This document shows positions 12,527 through 25,031 of a stretch of 64,000 nucleotides of DNA, in pieces. The DNA lies in contig OZ037766.1 of assembly GCA_964035545.1 (NCBI GenBank), positions 6,363,722-6,427,721 of the forward strand, written 5' to 3'. Within the stretch, counting starts at the first letter, position 1. Each line of letters starts with the position of its first letter. A program made the position numbers and the translations under genes. The notes below the pieces were generated by a model, which had not been told where the DNA came from, did no database searches, and worked only from the letters and a program-made list of their open reading frames with translations. This DNA comes from Bugula neritina. Taxonomy: Eukaryota; Bryozoa; Gymnolaemata; Cheilostomatida; Bugulidae.

Positions 12527-15500
12527 AACTGATTTTCACTATTTAACAGATATTTTGTTTGAGCAAATATTTTTTAAAACATGTATTACTGTACCGCTTT
12601 GTATACAATGAAAAATGTTCTACAATGAGTGCTCAATTTTATTTGACCTTTGGTCATTGCGATTTTATGCATGTTCATATAGCAAGAATCTGTTTGAAGT
12701 ATTAAAAACTATTTAATATTATATTGTATGTTGTTTGCATATAACAAAATAGCAATAGAATTATGATCCAGTGGCTATGCTGTAATATTTATTTTTATAT
12801 ATTAGTGAGTACCTCAATGTTGCCTCTGCTTTACTTTTGCAGCTTTCTAAACTATTTTACAAAGTTACAGTTTATAAATACATGTAGATGTACCAGTTAC
12901 TACCACATTATTAGCTAATAGGTTCTTAGATTTTATCATCTGCTAGATTTCATATTGTACTACATTTTTTTTGGGTGAGTTAATGTGATGATTTAGTGAC
13001 CTCAGTGATGATAATAAATTGGCAAAATATTATGTGAAATACTCTATATAGCTAGACATGTTGGCAAAGCATTCAAAAATTCGGATCTATATGCAACAAG
13101 TTGTCCATACAGACTATAGCATAAAATGTTATAGGCTTTGTCATTTTTTTGAAGCATGGAAAGTATTTCTTTGCAGTATGCTGGTATCATAGTGTGCCTC
13201 TCTAGCATGCACACTGATTACAATAATAACTTATATGTATGCACATTGTTACTTTATTATCTTGTACAATATTTTGCCAAAGTACTATATTCTTCATACA
13301 CACACACACACGCACACACTTTTTCTCTTTTTTTCACATAAAAATCACTGCACAAAATCATGCATATCCTTAGATTGTAAACTTTGTGACTCCACAAATA
13401 AAACGCTGTCTGTCAGTAGATGCCCGAGTAAATGAAGAATATAAATTCTTCTGCTTCTAGTGTAGCCTTCTCCAAACAATCTTGCTTACCAAGAGAGCTG
13501 TGCAAGAAGCATGTTATTATTGTATTATAGAGTAATGCCATAAAAATTTGCATTCATTGTCACTGGTATTTGAGCATTGAGGTCACCTATAATATGAAGC
13601 AACTCTATTCTTTTGACCTGCTGGTAGACCAATTCCTGGCTTATTGTAATCTACATGTAAAAACACTTTCTAGTAGTTGTCATGGTAACATGAAATTATA
13701 CTGTTGTGAAACTGCATTCAGTAATTATTTGGGTATTTAAAGTAATGCAACACTGCCAAGTTAAAGTAGATTATTATGCGTTTATTTAGTTCACAGGATA
13801 CAAAAGTAAAACTATACAACAACTACAAAAACACGTTACATAATTGCAGACAGAGCGTACACAAACCAACTATAACTAATCCACTGCCCGACTGCCGGCT
13901 ACCCAAGGGTGGTAGCTGTCAGCTCTAATTACTAAGTCCCTCCCATAGTCCATAGCGTACGTTAGTCGCGTAGTAGGCAGATACCGTCAGGCCGAGTAGA
14001 TGATGGACGCTACGCATTATAATAACACAGTAGGAGCAGGAGAGTTATTCTTTCAATAATAAGATAACTCCGTACACAAACCCTTACAATACTTTCTTTC
14101 TGCAGATTGATCATACATTATACTTTGTTCTACTTTGTTAAACCTTGAAACATGCAATTATCTTGTTTTTGCTAGTATTTCAAACTTTTTATTAAACTAA
14201 TGAAGATTAGTCTTTAGTCTGTATTGCAGCATCTATAAACAAATGGAGAGCTTCAGTAAGATACTTTACTAATTTTGTTGGCACAAAGTTCCCAAGTTTC
14301 CAGGCTAATTAAGTTCAAAAAATGACTTGATGCCTGATGGTTTAAGGGACAGACAAAATATCTGCGCAAAACTTCCGATGATGATGTTCCCACAAATTGA
14401 TTAACTTTGCGTAGCTGCTGCAGAAACCGTTGATCTCGAGCCTAAATAAAGCAGACTGATATGCTTTCTGTTTGTCTTCAAACGCACACAACTGCATTTA
14501 TAAAACAATATATTAATAAAAACAGAATTGCACCGGCTCACTATATAATTGTACCAACACAGCTCTATAATATACCAATATTCAGAGTATTAAAGCCTGG
14601 TGTTGTTGCTGTAAAACAGTTCACTTTTTCAGCATACACTCTCTAGCTTATAGCTGGTAAGAGGCTGCCGTTTGTGTATTTCAGGACAAGACATGGAAAC
14701 TAATACCAGCATATAATCTATTATCTCATCCACCAAAGAAGGAATGACCGATGTATTGTATTAGCTGTGACATCATACCTGTTGGTGTGTTGCAACATAT
14801 TTCACTATGTATATATAGTACTAAGAGTTGGCGAACCTTACAAATATGTTTTGGCTGGTACATTAGCTTCTTCTGCTGCAGTGGCCATGAGCTATACAAC
14901 ATTATGTTCTGTTTTAGGACTTTTTAAGGATGCTTTTCTTCTTAAAATTTTAAAACCCTTAAGGGCTAAAGCCCTAAACTTTCATCTCTATGAAGTCTGA
15001 AGATTTGTCTCCATCATTTTGTGATAATTTCTGGGAGAAATTCCCTTGCTAGTTCCATTTTTCTATGCCATCGTATCCACTCCAATATAAAAAGTAGAAC
15101 CTTTTTTTCCTTATACGTTTTCAAAATTAAACTGTAGGGATATTTGGCATAAATATCTATGATTAAAATATAGAACTATTTCTTTTTCATCTTCATTAGT
15201 GTTTTCAAAAGTTTATAGTGTTCTTCTCCATGTAGACTCAGTGATATCAACTTGCAATATTATTATAATATTTTGCTATATAGATTATGTGGTTGTGCTA
15301 TTTTTTCTTATTTGTTACAGCCACACACAAAATGCTAACAGAAATATAATATATCTCCCTTTGCATTATATAGGCCTACAAAATAGTTAAAAACACCAAT
15401 TTTAAATAGCAAATACAAACAGAACTAAAATTTGGATTTGAGCTTTTGAAGGCTTTGCCACCGTATTTAGCTATATTACGTAAGCACTTTACATTAATTA

Positions 15501-15896
15501 TAATGTGCCAATTTATTATTATTACTGAGGTCACCGTAGTTCACCCTGAGTCATGACATTAACTCAACCTAAACAAATGAGAAATTATGACTGTATCTCT
15601 CCTATGTAGAGCTACAATAAACTAAACAAAAATGCACGCATAGGTTAGCAATGCACCAGTATAATGACCGCAATGACATACTTCAGCGGTTACTATGGTA
15701 ATGTGAGATGAGTATGTAAAGTTAGAAGATATTTTGTCATCAATAAAACAGTTGGCTGATTAATAGAGATTCACTCGAAGAAATGATTATTATTAGGCAT
15801 TAGTGTTAGTAGTTCAGTTCAGTTCAGTTAAATTCACTCAACATTCATATAAGTTTGTGCTTGCTCAAGGTGAGAAAAAGCAGAGTCACTACCATC
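12527..15896. other. Intergenic interval between receptor copies 2 and 3
   Basis: About 3.4 kb without a supported gene. It is the paralogue of 1906-5310, but carries a solo LTR at 13702-14088 and a short CA run near 13300-13320. Sequence between about 15010 and 15600 has no counterpart in the first interval, where the inverted-repeat element sits instead. The last ~230 bp before the copy 3 start resemble the sequence before copy 2 and are the likely shared promoter and leader. No clear TATA box was identified. Confidence 0.65.
13702..14088 (-). mobile_element. Solo LTR (387 bp) with ATAC target duplication
   Basis: The segment begins TGTTGTG and ends CTTACA, the TG...CA ends of a long terminal repeat. 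The 4-bp repeat ATAC flanks it at 13698-13701 and 14089-14092. The paralogous site in the first intergenic interval (about 3427-3440) has a single ATAC and no insert, so this is a clean insertion in one copy. Its base composition is less AT-rich than the surroundings. On the minus strand it begins TGTAAGGG and has an AATAAA (plus-strand TTTATT at 13781-13786) about 80 bases from its 3' end, which favours minus orientation. No internal retrotransposon genes remain. The superfamily (Ty3-like is plausible) is inferred only. Confidence 0.8.
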
Positions 15897-18800
15897 ATGT
15901 CAAGAAACAAGTTGAAGAGGTTTACAGCTACAGTAGTACTTTTAACTACTCTTATCAACAATATATTAGCACAGGATTCTTTAGCTAAAGTAATTTTAGA
16001 AAACTTCATGAAATTCAATGGAATACCAACAACGATTCCTCTTGGATTATTATCAGAATCTCAAGATATTGAGAACATAAAACTTGTGAATGGGACATGT
16101 TTTCAATACGGGGTGCACTCTTTCAACAGATGTAAGTACTACTCGGACTGCTGTCTTATGACTTCTGCTAAACCCATGGAGCAGTTGGCTTACAACACAT
16201 TTTCATGTCATGATAACTTCTACATTGTGGATAAATGTCCCCAGGAAACTCCGAATAAGGAACTAAAAACTTTATGTGAAGATTTAAGTTCTACAGAATC
16301 TGGTAAGCCTTCAGAATGAGATTGAGCTTTCACTAACTTACTATTGATTCTATAATACAATAAGCTCTATGTCTCTAAACTTTAATTGTAAGATTTAGGA
16401 ATTGTGGCTTTGATATCACATGGTTCTGATACTTTATGTTGCATAATAGTAATATGGCATCTGCAAAACTTCATAACTTCCCGAGACAAATGAAGAGTAG
16501 TCAATATGAACTTTAAAAACTGTATAAAGCAGAAACAGTATAATACACAATACTCATATTTACCGACTTACCAGCTACACAGTTATATATGTTATAATAT
16601 TATTTGTAGATTTATCACTGAAACGTTGGCCAGTACGAGGTCTAGTAAATCATCTCACATATAAGAATGTCTTCTGTGCCATGTGTAATGGTATTGATCT
16701 TCAGGCTAGTGTGCGATTTTCAGACCAGTTATGGTTTGGTGATCCGAATAAGATAAATGATAGTGTGAGTACCATGGAGTGGTGGCCAGCAAAGGTAGAG
16801 TGTAGTGCTGAGGCTATTGAAGAATATCTATCTTCAGATACTGACCACAAAAGCCTAATAACTCTAGTAAAAGAGTGAGTATTGAAGGATTGTGGTTAAT
16901 AAATCTCATTGCTTGAACAGATATCAACTCCATAATGAATTCATTTGCATTTTTAGCTTTTTATCTCTCCTCTTCTCCTCGGTCCTCTCCTGCCCTCTTT
17001 CTCACCTTCTCTTCTCTCTCCCCCTTTCTCCCTCCACGCCTTTTTCTCTTATTGTTTCAAGTTTGGTTTTGATAGCAGGTTGGAACTGAACAAGAGCATA
17101 ACTTCCTTTGCAAAAACGTACTTTGCTAGAACATGTATGTAATTTTACATTAATCTGATTTAGCATGTGTAAGAGCACATCATTAGGAAGAAACCCTAAT
17201 GACCCTGATCATTAGTGGTCGTATTTTGACGAAGCTTCTTTTCTTATCATGTGACTTGGCTTGAGGGTATACTTGTTGTGGGTTTTAGCGAATTTGAACG
17301 GCCATATGCTAGTATTCAGCTTCGGTGAATAACTACATAATACCCGTATTCCACTTCCTCACACTTTCAGTGTTTGCCATAGTTTTTGAGATAGAAATAC
17401 TAGCTGAATTTAGTGATAGTATTGACTGAATAATAGCTCTACAGTGTCCTTAGAGCTATGAACTATGGTATGACCCAATATCTGTAGATTTACGCACTAC
17501 CATTATAGAAACAATGCAAGCAGTTCCAATGATGTAAAGCTATCAATGCCAGAGTACTGCAGTTTAAGCTTTCAAGGACGTAAATAACTTTCGCAGTCAG
17601 TTAACACTTTTCAGAAACTGAATAAGCTTGACCAGTCTTGTATAACAGATGTTATTGTTAAGGATTTTACATATTACGTTACAATAATATAATTATAATA
17701 CAGGATTTACCACGAAAGCTACATGATAAAAGCACGATTATTATAAGCAAAAATATTAAAATTTCTTAAGCATATATAATTATTATTAACATTATAACTA
17801 CTATAATTGCAGTATTGTATAATATGCATCATTGTCTTTATTCTGTAGATCCTGCAAGACATTATACTTACCACCAGAGTCTCCAGATCTATGTTGGGAC
17901 GCTGTAAGGACGTGCCCTACTAACTCTAATAGTGAGTTAAAGACACTTTGCGAGAAAGGACCCGTCAACTATATCAACGTCACAAGTTTAAATCTAGTAT
18001 ATCGAAACCAGTTCTGCGCCTTGTGTCATGATGTGGACCTTCTACTAATAGACATTAATTTACCTCAACTGCCAATGATGAATGCTTCAGCATTGGGATT
18101 ATCCTGGGACAAGAAAAGCAATAAACTTAGAATAAACCAAGATCTGTCCTCCCTAGATGACTCAAAGACATTGATGTTTGCGAGACCAACTATGTTCAAC
18201 TTGACAGACTTGTCCAATGACTTCACAAATTTCAAAGTTGATGAGGATTTTGAGTGCTCTTTCTTTGCAGATCAAACAGCAAGTTTTTGTGAAGAGCGTG
18301 TAACACAGCTAAACAATTCTTCTAAAACTAATACCACCGCCACTGTGCCAGTGTGGAACTTGGCCTCCATGGCTTGTTTTAGCAACGTGAGGAAGATATG
18401 TGACCGGTTTCTCATACCACAAGCTGTGAGTGATAACATGTGCACAAAACCAGGGTGTGGATTTGGACATGTCCTTGACCCTGACACTTTGCAGTGCTAC
18501 GATCTGAACGCTTTTGGCTCAGTCAGCAACATAGTCGTAGACAATAGTGACTTGCAGTGGCACTCACACTCAGTATGCGCCTACCAAAGTCAATGTAAAG
18601 CTGTAGAGTTGGGAATAAAAAAAGAGCATGAGCTGAATTGTTATTGTGATAAATACTGTATTTACTATAATGATTGCTGTGAAGATTCACCGTACCAACC
18701 TACCAAACAGACAGTCCTAGAAGATGGGACATTTTCCTGTGTGTATGACAGATCTGAGTTGAGAAGTGGGGCAGATGATGAGGGCTATTCATGGGGGATA

Positions 18801-21800
18801 ATGCAGGTTGAAGCTTGTCCAGAATTGTATAACAACAGTGAAATAAAAGATCTATGTGAAAACGCTACTAAAGATGAAAAGTTAAGTTATCAAAACATCC
18901 CAGTCTCTTCTCTGGATACTGGATTAAGGTAATTTGGTTTTTTATTATAACATAGATTTATATAAAATGAGAGTTTAATAAAAAAAATTGATTATTAGCA
19001 AATTTTATTAGACTAAATATTTTGAGCTAGTTACTTAACTGAAATCAAATTGTACAACACGTAGATAACTAGGTTTTTGGGCGGTATGAGCACATGCTGA
19101 TTAATGAGCATAGCAGGGAGAAAAACAAGGATAAAGGAATGAATAATGGCACTATCACAGCATAAGGTCAATTTTTAGATTTAAGAGCATCAATAACAGG
19201 CTTATGACAGCTAAAGTAGAGTGCAACAGTGCATGTGAGGTTACCTATGAAAAAGAATGATGGTTGGAGTATAAGAGATTAAACAGCACCCTTGGTTTAA
19301 TGGGTTAGATCGTTTGCTTTGTAAACACAAACTCATGGATGGGCTAAAGCCCGACATAGGCCATTGGTGAAGTTAGGAACAGCATCTAGTCATAATTGCT
19401 CCTGTGCCACATATGAATAAGTCCTTAGCCCAACTTAACAAAAACCCCTCCTATCAAGGGTTTTCTCACAGGGGTAGCGACTATAAACTTGCATGAGTGA
19501 TTTTTTCTTATAAGAGATTAAACAGTGAGTGAATTTGTGGCAATTCGTCACTGCATATATACTACGTCAAATTTAGCATAATAATACAATTAGCAACAAG
19601 ATATTTGTATACAATATTTTATCATTTTCTAAAAATTTAACAAAAGAATCAGTTCGCTTATTGCAGTGAATGAAACCAGTGAGCCATGACTCACTTGTTA
19701 TTCCTATCAAATGTCATTATGTTTAAAGATATTTGTAATATTAATTATAGATATTCTAATGTGTACTGCGCAATATGCAATGATGTCAAAGATATTCGTT
19801 ATTGGAGGATAGACGTGGGTTGCATTAAAGTGGCTAATGACAAGTGTAATTATGCTCAAGGATCAATCAGCCAAGAAATACCTTTTCTTTCTAATATATT
19901 TCGGGAGAATCCAAACGTAACAGAACTGAAACACAGCGAGTGAGTTTTTTTAGATTAATTCAAGAATTTGGTTTCTTCATACTAACTCCACAATATCTAG
20001 TCGTAGAGTGACAGTGTCTTTGGTATATCTGAAACACAATTTTTCTGCAAATACCTTTGACTAACTTGTACTAGCTACTCTGATTGATTACCATAGTAAA
20101 ATGATGACAAACTTTTTAATACTCTTAGGTTTTCCTTACTATATGTTACCATTTCTATGCATCGCAAAAGTAATTCAGAACTCCTAAAATAGCTTGAACT
20201 AACTGGCTTAGCTAAGCCAGTTAACCAGGTAGCTATTTGCTAAGCTTGAGCCTACAATTTTCTGTTTGGATTTCTATTTGAACCGATTTATATCGTGTAT
20301 TGACCATTTCTCATACTACAGATATATTTTACTATTACTATCGAGCAATTCTGCAGGTAGTTCAGCTAATTGTAGGTCACAAGACGTTATGATACAGACT
20401 AGGATAAGTTATAAGTCACAATCAGTATATTCTGTAGAACACTAAGCTCTTTTAAAAAACTGCTTATGCCAATGCAGAAGTTTAACAAGTTGAACAAATC
20501 AGACAATAGTTATTTTCTGCAGCCAAATTTTGGTCTAATAAGACTTAAAAGTAACTTCAGTCCATAATGTAACTATACATGTGTATTACCTGATATAAAT
20601 ACAGACCAATAAGCTACTTCTTGCCACTTGAAGGCACTTGTTGTCAGTAGCTGTAAATAATTGTTCTGTGACACTAAACTAAATGTTCTTTTTCAACTAT
20701 GATTGTAGATGTAGAATAAAGCAATATTTACCTCCCTTAGATCTGGTAGATTCAGTACGAAGGTGCAAATTTGATGCAGCAAACTATGTAGCTTCATGTC
20801 CTAAACACGCTGAGCATTGGAGAATAGCGGACATGTGTTCAAATGGCCCCGCCTCCTTTGTATACGATAGTGGAATACTGAGAAATCTAGTGCAGAAATC
20901 CTACTCTTTTCCAGTCAGCAACATTGGTACTAGTTACGGGACAGACATTTATAGCTACGGCCAAAAGAATAAATATAGGAACAGCTATTGTGCTACTTGT
21001 AATGGTGTGGCCTGGCTTGGATGTAATGCAAAACCAAATGACGTTGTTACTGGAACATCAGAATATGCATTTGATAGATGGTTAAGGTATGAGAAGGATG
21101 TGATGAAGTTTTTATTTATTTATGAAATAGATTTGAATGAGAGAACATGTAACATGAATTCGGATGCTGTGCTGCTATACAGTGATTTTAACACAACTCT
21201 AGACACTTGTTTAAACATAAGTCATCACCTTAAACAGTGTAACTGTTCCAGCATACCAGACTTGGAGTCAGAAACCTGCATCCCAACACCGTTTGTAAAT
21301 GACAAGTGCAGAGAGAACAGATATGAACCAGAAACGTTTAAAGTCACAAACCATGGAATAAAAAACTGTGGAAACAACTTTGAATATTTGCCTTTGTCGA
21401 CCAAAAGTGCAGTTGATAAATGTTTTCAGTGTTTCATAAATGTAACCAGTGATGATTGTCAGCATGAGTTCGAGCAGTTCACTGGTAGTCCTTATGTAGC
21501 TGCAATTTCTGTAAAAAGTGTGCATTGTGCTCTAACTCATTTGATTAGATGTAATGAATCCGATATAGAAGATTCCTATTGTGCAGACAACTTTTTTCTT
21601 TCTGGAATTTCTTCTGGCGTGTTCCGTGATGTGATAACTCCCCAGATTTCTCTGCTTAATTCCTTAGCAATTTCGTATGAATCAACTGAATTTAATTTTG
21701 AAGTTTACTTGGAAAAGACCGCTTCACTTGGAGTGGAACTTCTATTTTCAACATTTAATAATGACAGTTTAAATAGTCAATGCGTGGAATACTCACTAAC

Positions 21801-22794
21801 AAGTAATCAAACTAAATGGTTAATCTGCAAAAATGGTGAGTTACAGAGAACCTCTGATCAAACTCATTACAATGACTACTTATTGTGGAATGATGAGATA
21901 CGAGTCTGCACTGAAACTGCTGTACCGGAATTTATTCTCGCAACTCACGATTACGTCTTTTCTTCGTTATCCATTTTGTTCATCTTGATCTACGTTGTTT
22001 ATTATTTTACAAAATTAAAGAAGACTGTGACAGGTAACTTTGTAGTAAGTTCCATGATTACTCTGATGTTTGGACTAGTGTTTTACTGTCTCATCAATGA
22101 GACGAAATTTTTCATATCTTGTCGGATCATTGCTTCTTGTACACAATACTTCCTTATCGCTGTACACACCTGGACAAATGCTGTTGGAATTTTAATGGTA
22201 AAAGGCCTTTCCTCTTTCAAACTTGCCAGTCAATCTAGTTGGAAAAAGTATGCTTATTATGCTGCATATGCTTGGCTCACCCCACTCATATTTGTAATAT
22301 TGGCCCACTCTCTTGATGCAGCTAAACCCAACAACCTATGCCCAGTGTTTTCTGACCAAATTTGCTTTATTGCTCGTGGATGGATAAGACTATTAGTTTT
22401 CACTGGACCCATATATTTATTAGTGGTGGTGAACATTACCATGTGCATTGTAGCAAGTGTCATTGTAGTAAGGTCAGGAAATAAAATAGCAGTTGATGAC
22501 AAGCAAAGAACTGTGAAGAAAGTGGTTACCATTGTTAAACTTCAAGTAATTTTTGGATTTCACTGGTTTATTCTACTCTTTACTGAAATCAAAGGTCCTC
22601 ACCAGGCTGGTCTATGGATTGCTCTCAATGTGTTTATGACATTACAAGGAGTCATAGCAGTGCTAGCCCAGTTGGTTACTTCTGCAAACATTAGAAAAGG
22701 CAAGAAATGGTTTAATTTAAAGATTAGAAATTATAGCTCTAAGAATTCACAGAGTGCCTCAAACAAAACTGTTGAAACTGAGTTTAATCATTAA
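15897..22794 (+). CDS. Methuselah/secretin-like 7TM receptor with somatomedin-B ectodomain, copy 3
   Basis: Exons 15897-16302, 16610-16874, 17849-18928, 19751-19939 and 20709-22794 (phases 1,2,2,2) give 1341 residues. Exons 1 and 2 have exactly the same lengths as in copy 2, and exons 3 and 4 differ by one codon each. The layout is signal peptide, degenerate somatomedin-B half, four YxNxxCAxCN modules, one full somatomedin-B domain in exon 3 (CYCDKYC...DCC), a long glycosylatable Cys-rich stalk, and seven membrane segments. The C-terminal tail (KTVETEFNH) matches copy 1 and keeps what copy 2 lost. The 3' region has AATAAA at 23305-23310, about 510 bases past the stop, a possible poly(A) signal. 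It is probably a surface G-protein-coupled receptor; the ligand is unknown. Confidence 0.87.
19287..19508 (+). mobile_element. tRNA-derived SINE, copy B (in intron 3 of receptor copy 3)
   Basis: The tRNA-like head and the shared body (TAGTCATAATTGCTCCTGTG, AAGTCCTTAGCC, GGGTTTTCTCACAGG) match the other SINEs here. Perfect 17-bp direct repeats TATAAGAGATTAAACAG flank it at 19270-19286 and 19509-19525. The orthologous intron of copy 2 has one uninterrupted copy at 8902-8918, an exact empty site. The insertion is therefore younger than the tandem duplication. Confidence 0.9.
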
Positions 22795-25031
22795 TTAACA
22801 GATAATTTGTAGGAGCAATTATGTTTGAAATATGCATGCTTGTACTGTTTTGTAACTTCAACTGAATCTTTATTTTATCATTATGATTTTATTTTTATAC
22901 TGCCAAAATTTCTTCGAAGTATTAGTTAACAAATATAATATTTAAACAAAACAGCAGTGGTTATATATTTTGTAATATTGTGTTATATATTACTATGTAC
23001 CTCAATACTGCTGCTACTTTACTTCCACAGCATTCTAAACTATATTACAAAGTTACAGTTTATTAATAGATGTACCACATTGTTAGCTAAATTATCTTTA
23101 TAACTATAGTTGCTAAAATATTTTTCTCTTTCTGCAAAACATGATATATATTTTTGTACATTCTAAATTATTTAAATATGTATTATTGCTAATCACAGAT
23201 GGCAACTATCCTGGTTGTTATTATAGCTTATTTACAACTTTAATATACAGTTTGATCAAATGTTTGTTTATTTTACAATCTTATATGTTAATAGAAATGA
23301 TAAAAATAAAACAATCACTTATAATTTGAAATTAGCTTTTAATTTTCTCAACTTGTTCATACTCTGAAACTTTCTGTAACTTTAGTTGGGTTATGAACTT
23401 TATGCTTATTTGGTATTATCTATGAAATATGCAAATATTATGCAATAGCCATTTGATATTAAGCTAATTCTTTTTCTATTTTCTTTCTTTAACATAAAAA
23501 CACTGCAAAAAATCACGCATATTCTGGGATGTTATAGTCTTATAGACCTTTCCAATTTTAGCTGTTTCAATCGATAAACAATTTTCCAGTAAGATCTGTA
23601 TGTTTATGATTGGTTTTCTACTTGAGGCATTATCTAATTATAAGTACAAATTTTAAATGTGGGGCTGGTTTTGAATTTTGCTTCCAATATGCAACAAGAA
23701 CTAAGCTATCTGTGATGGGATGTCATCATGTACCCAGGATTTAAATATCACAGTGTAGTTCTGTTCTCTAATTAGCCCTCAAGTAAGGAACACAACTCCA
23801 ATATTATTCTAATGTAGTCAGTTTCAAAGAGATGCTTCATTATAAGCTGTATAAGATGGTTACAGGGTAAAGAACAGCAACTGGTGGAATTCTATAGCAT
23901 TTACAACCTAAATTATAGGTATAGATTTTAAATGGCTCCTCTTTTTCAAGTCAGGGGTTTTAAGGTTAGAGGTTGGTCTCAGAGGTGACAGTTTATACAA
24001 GTAAGTAGAGGTACATAATTGTAACTTTTCATCCCTAAAATGTCTCCCAAAGTGACTTTGTATTCAACTGGTATAGTTTTACTAATATTTACTTTTGAAC
24101 TTTTTTCTGTAAAACAAAAATAAGACGTTTATATAATTTGGCATCTCAAGTTATATTTTATTTAACTGATGTAAACAACAATGCATCATAATAATTATGC
24201 AACAGTGTACAACTGATAAAATATAATTACATATAAAAATAACGATTTCATTAATTTAAAAAGCTAAAAAAGCTAGTATACTAAGTACAACATACGAATA
24301 CACTAAAAAGGTAAGAGTAATTCATCTGCAAACAACGATAAGCAAAATATGAATTCTTAAAAATGATTTGTGACTGATTGCCATACTGAGAAAACTGATA
24401 AACACCACGGAGAGTAGATGTAGCAATGGCATAGACATATGGTACGCTAACTTTGGCGTAGACAAGACCTAATAAATATTAAATATCCAAACTTGGGTAT
24501 ATGAAACTATGAAATGATTAATAGGATATACAATTTACAAGTTCAGGCTTTTACCAAATGTTTTCATTTTCCCTATTCAATAGTCAAACTTCTATAAAAA
24601 AAAACAGGCAAAGTGAAACTGTAAGCAAATAGCCATTTGTCAATAAACCACATTCAGTTGGTGACTTGTCACTAAATGATATGCATTGTTGTAAATAAAT
24701 TACTAGCGTTCATCACCATAACATCTTGTAATATATAAGTATTCTGCCATTTGTGTATGATGGAACAGCTTAGTGTACGATATCACACACACCATTTAGA
24801 TATTTTCAATACTGTTTGATGAAAGCAGTATGAACAGCTATAATCATATAGCATGTAGTACATTGACAGGAAGGAAATAAACTCATGCAAGTTTTACACT
24901 TTCACTTTACAAATGAGCTAAATCTTCATTCTAAAATGTACTATGACTAGGTAATGGAATTTGTAATAATTCCGTAAGAGTTGTCTACCCTACAATAAAA
25001 GAATATAACTCGGGACTAAGAGGTAAAAATA
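22795..25031. other. Convergent intergenic region: receptor array end to transporter gene
   Basis: The first ~735 bp (to about 23531) align with the sequence after receptor copy 1. Beyond that the similarity stops, marking the right edge of the tandem-duplicated unit. The rest is AT-rich and without a supported gene. TTTATT at 24157-24162 (AATAAA on the minus strand) could end the transporter transcript. Confidence 0.6.

Noticed and set aside
21268-21525. Antisense frames over the receptor exons (also 1470-1706, 7757-7957, 18272-18487, 22257-22532)
   Set aside because: Shadows of the conserved plus-strand receptor coding sequence.
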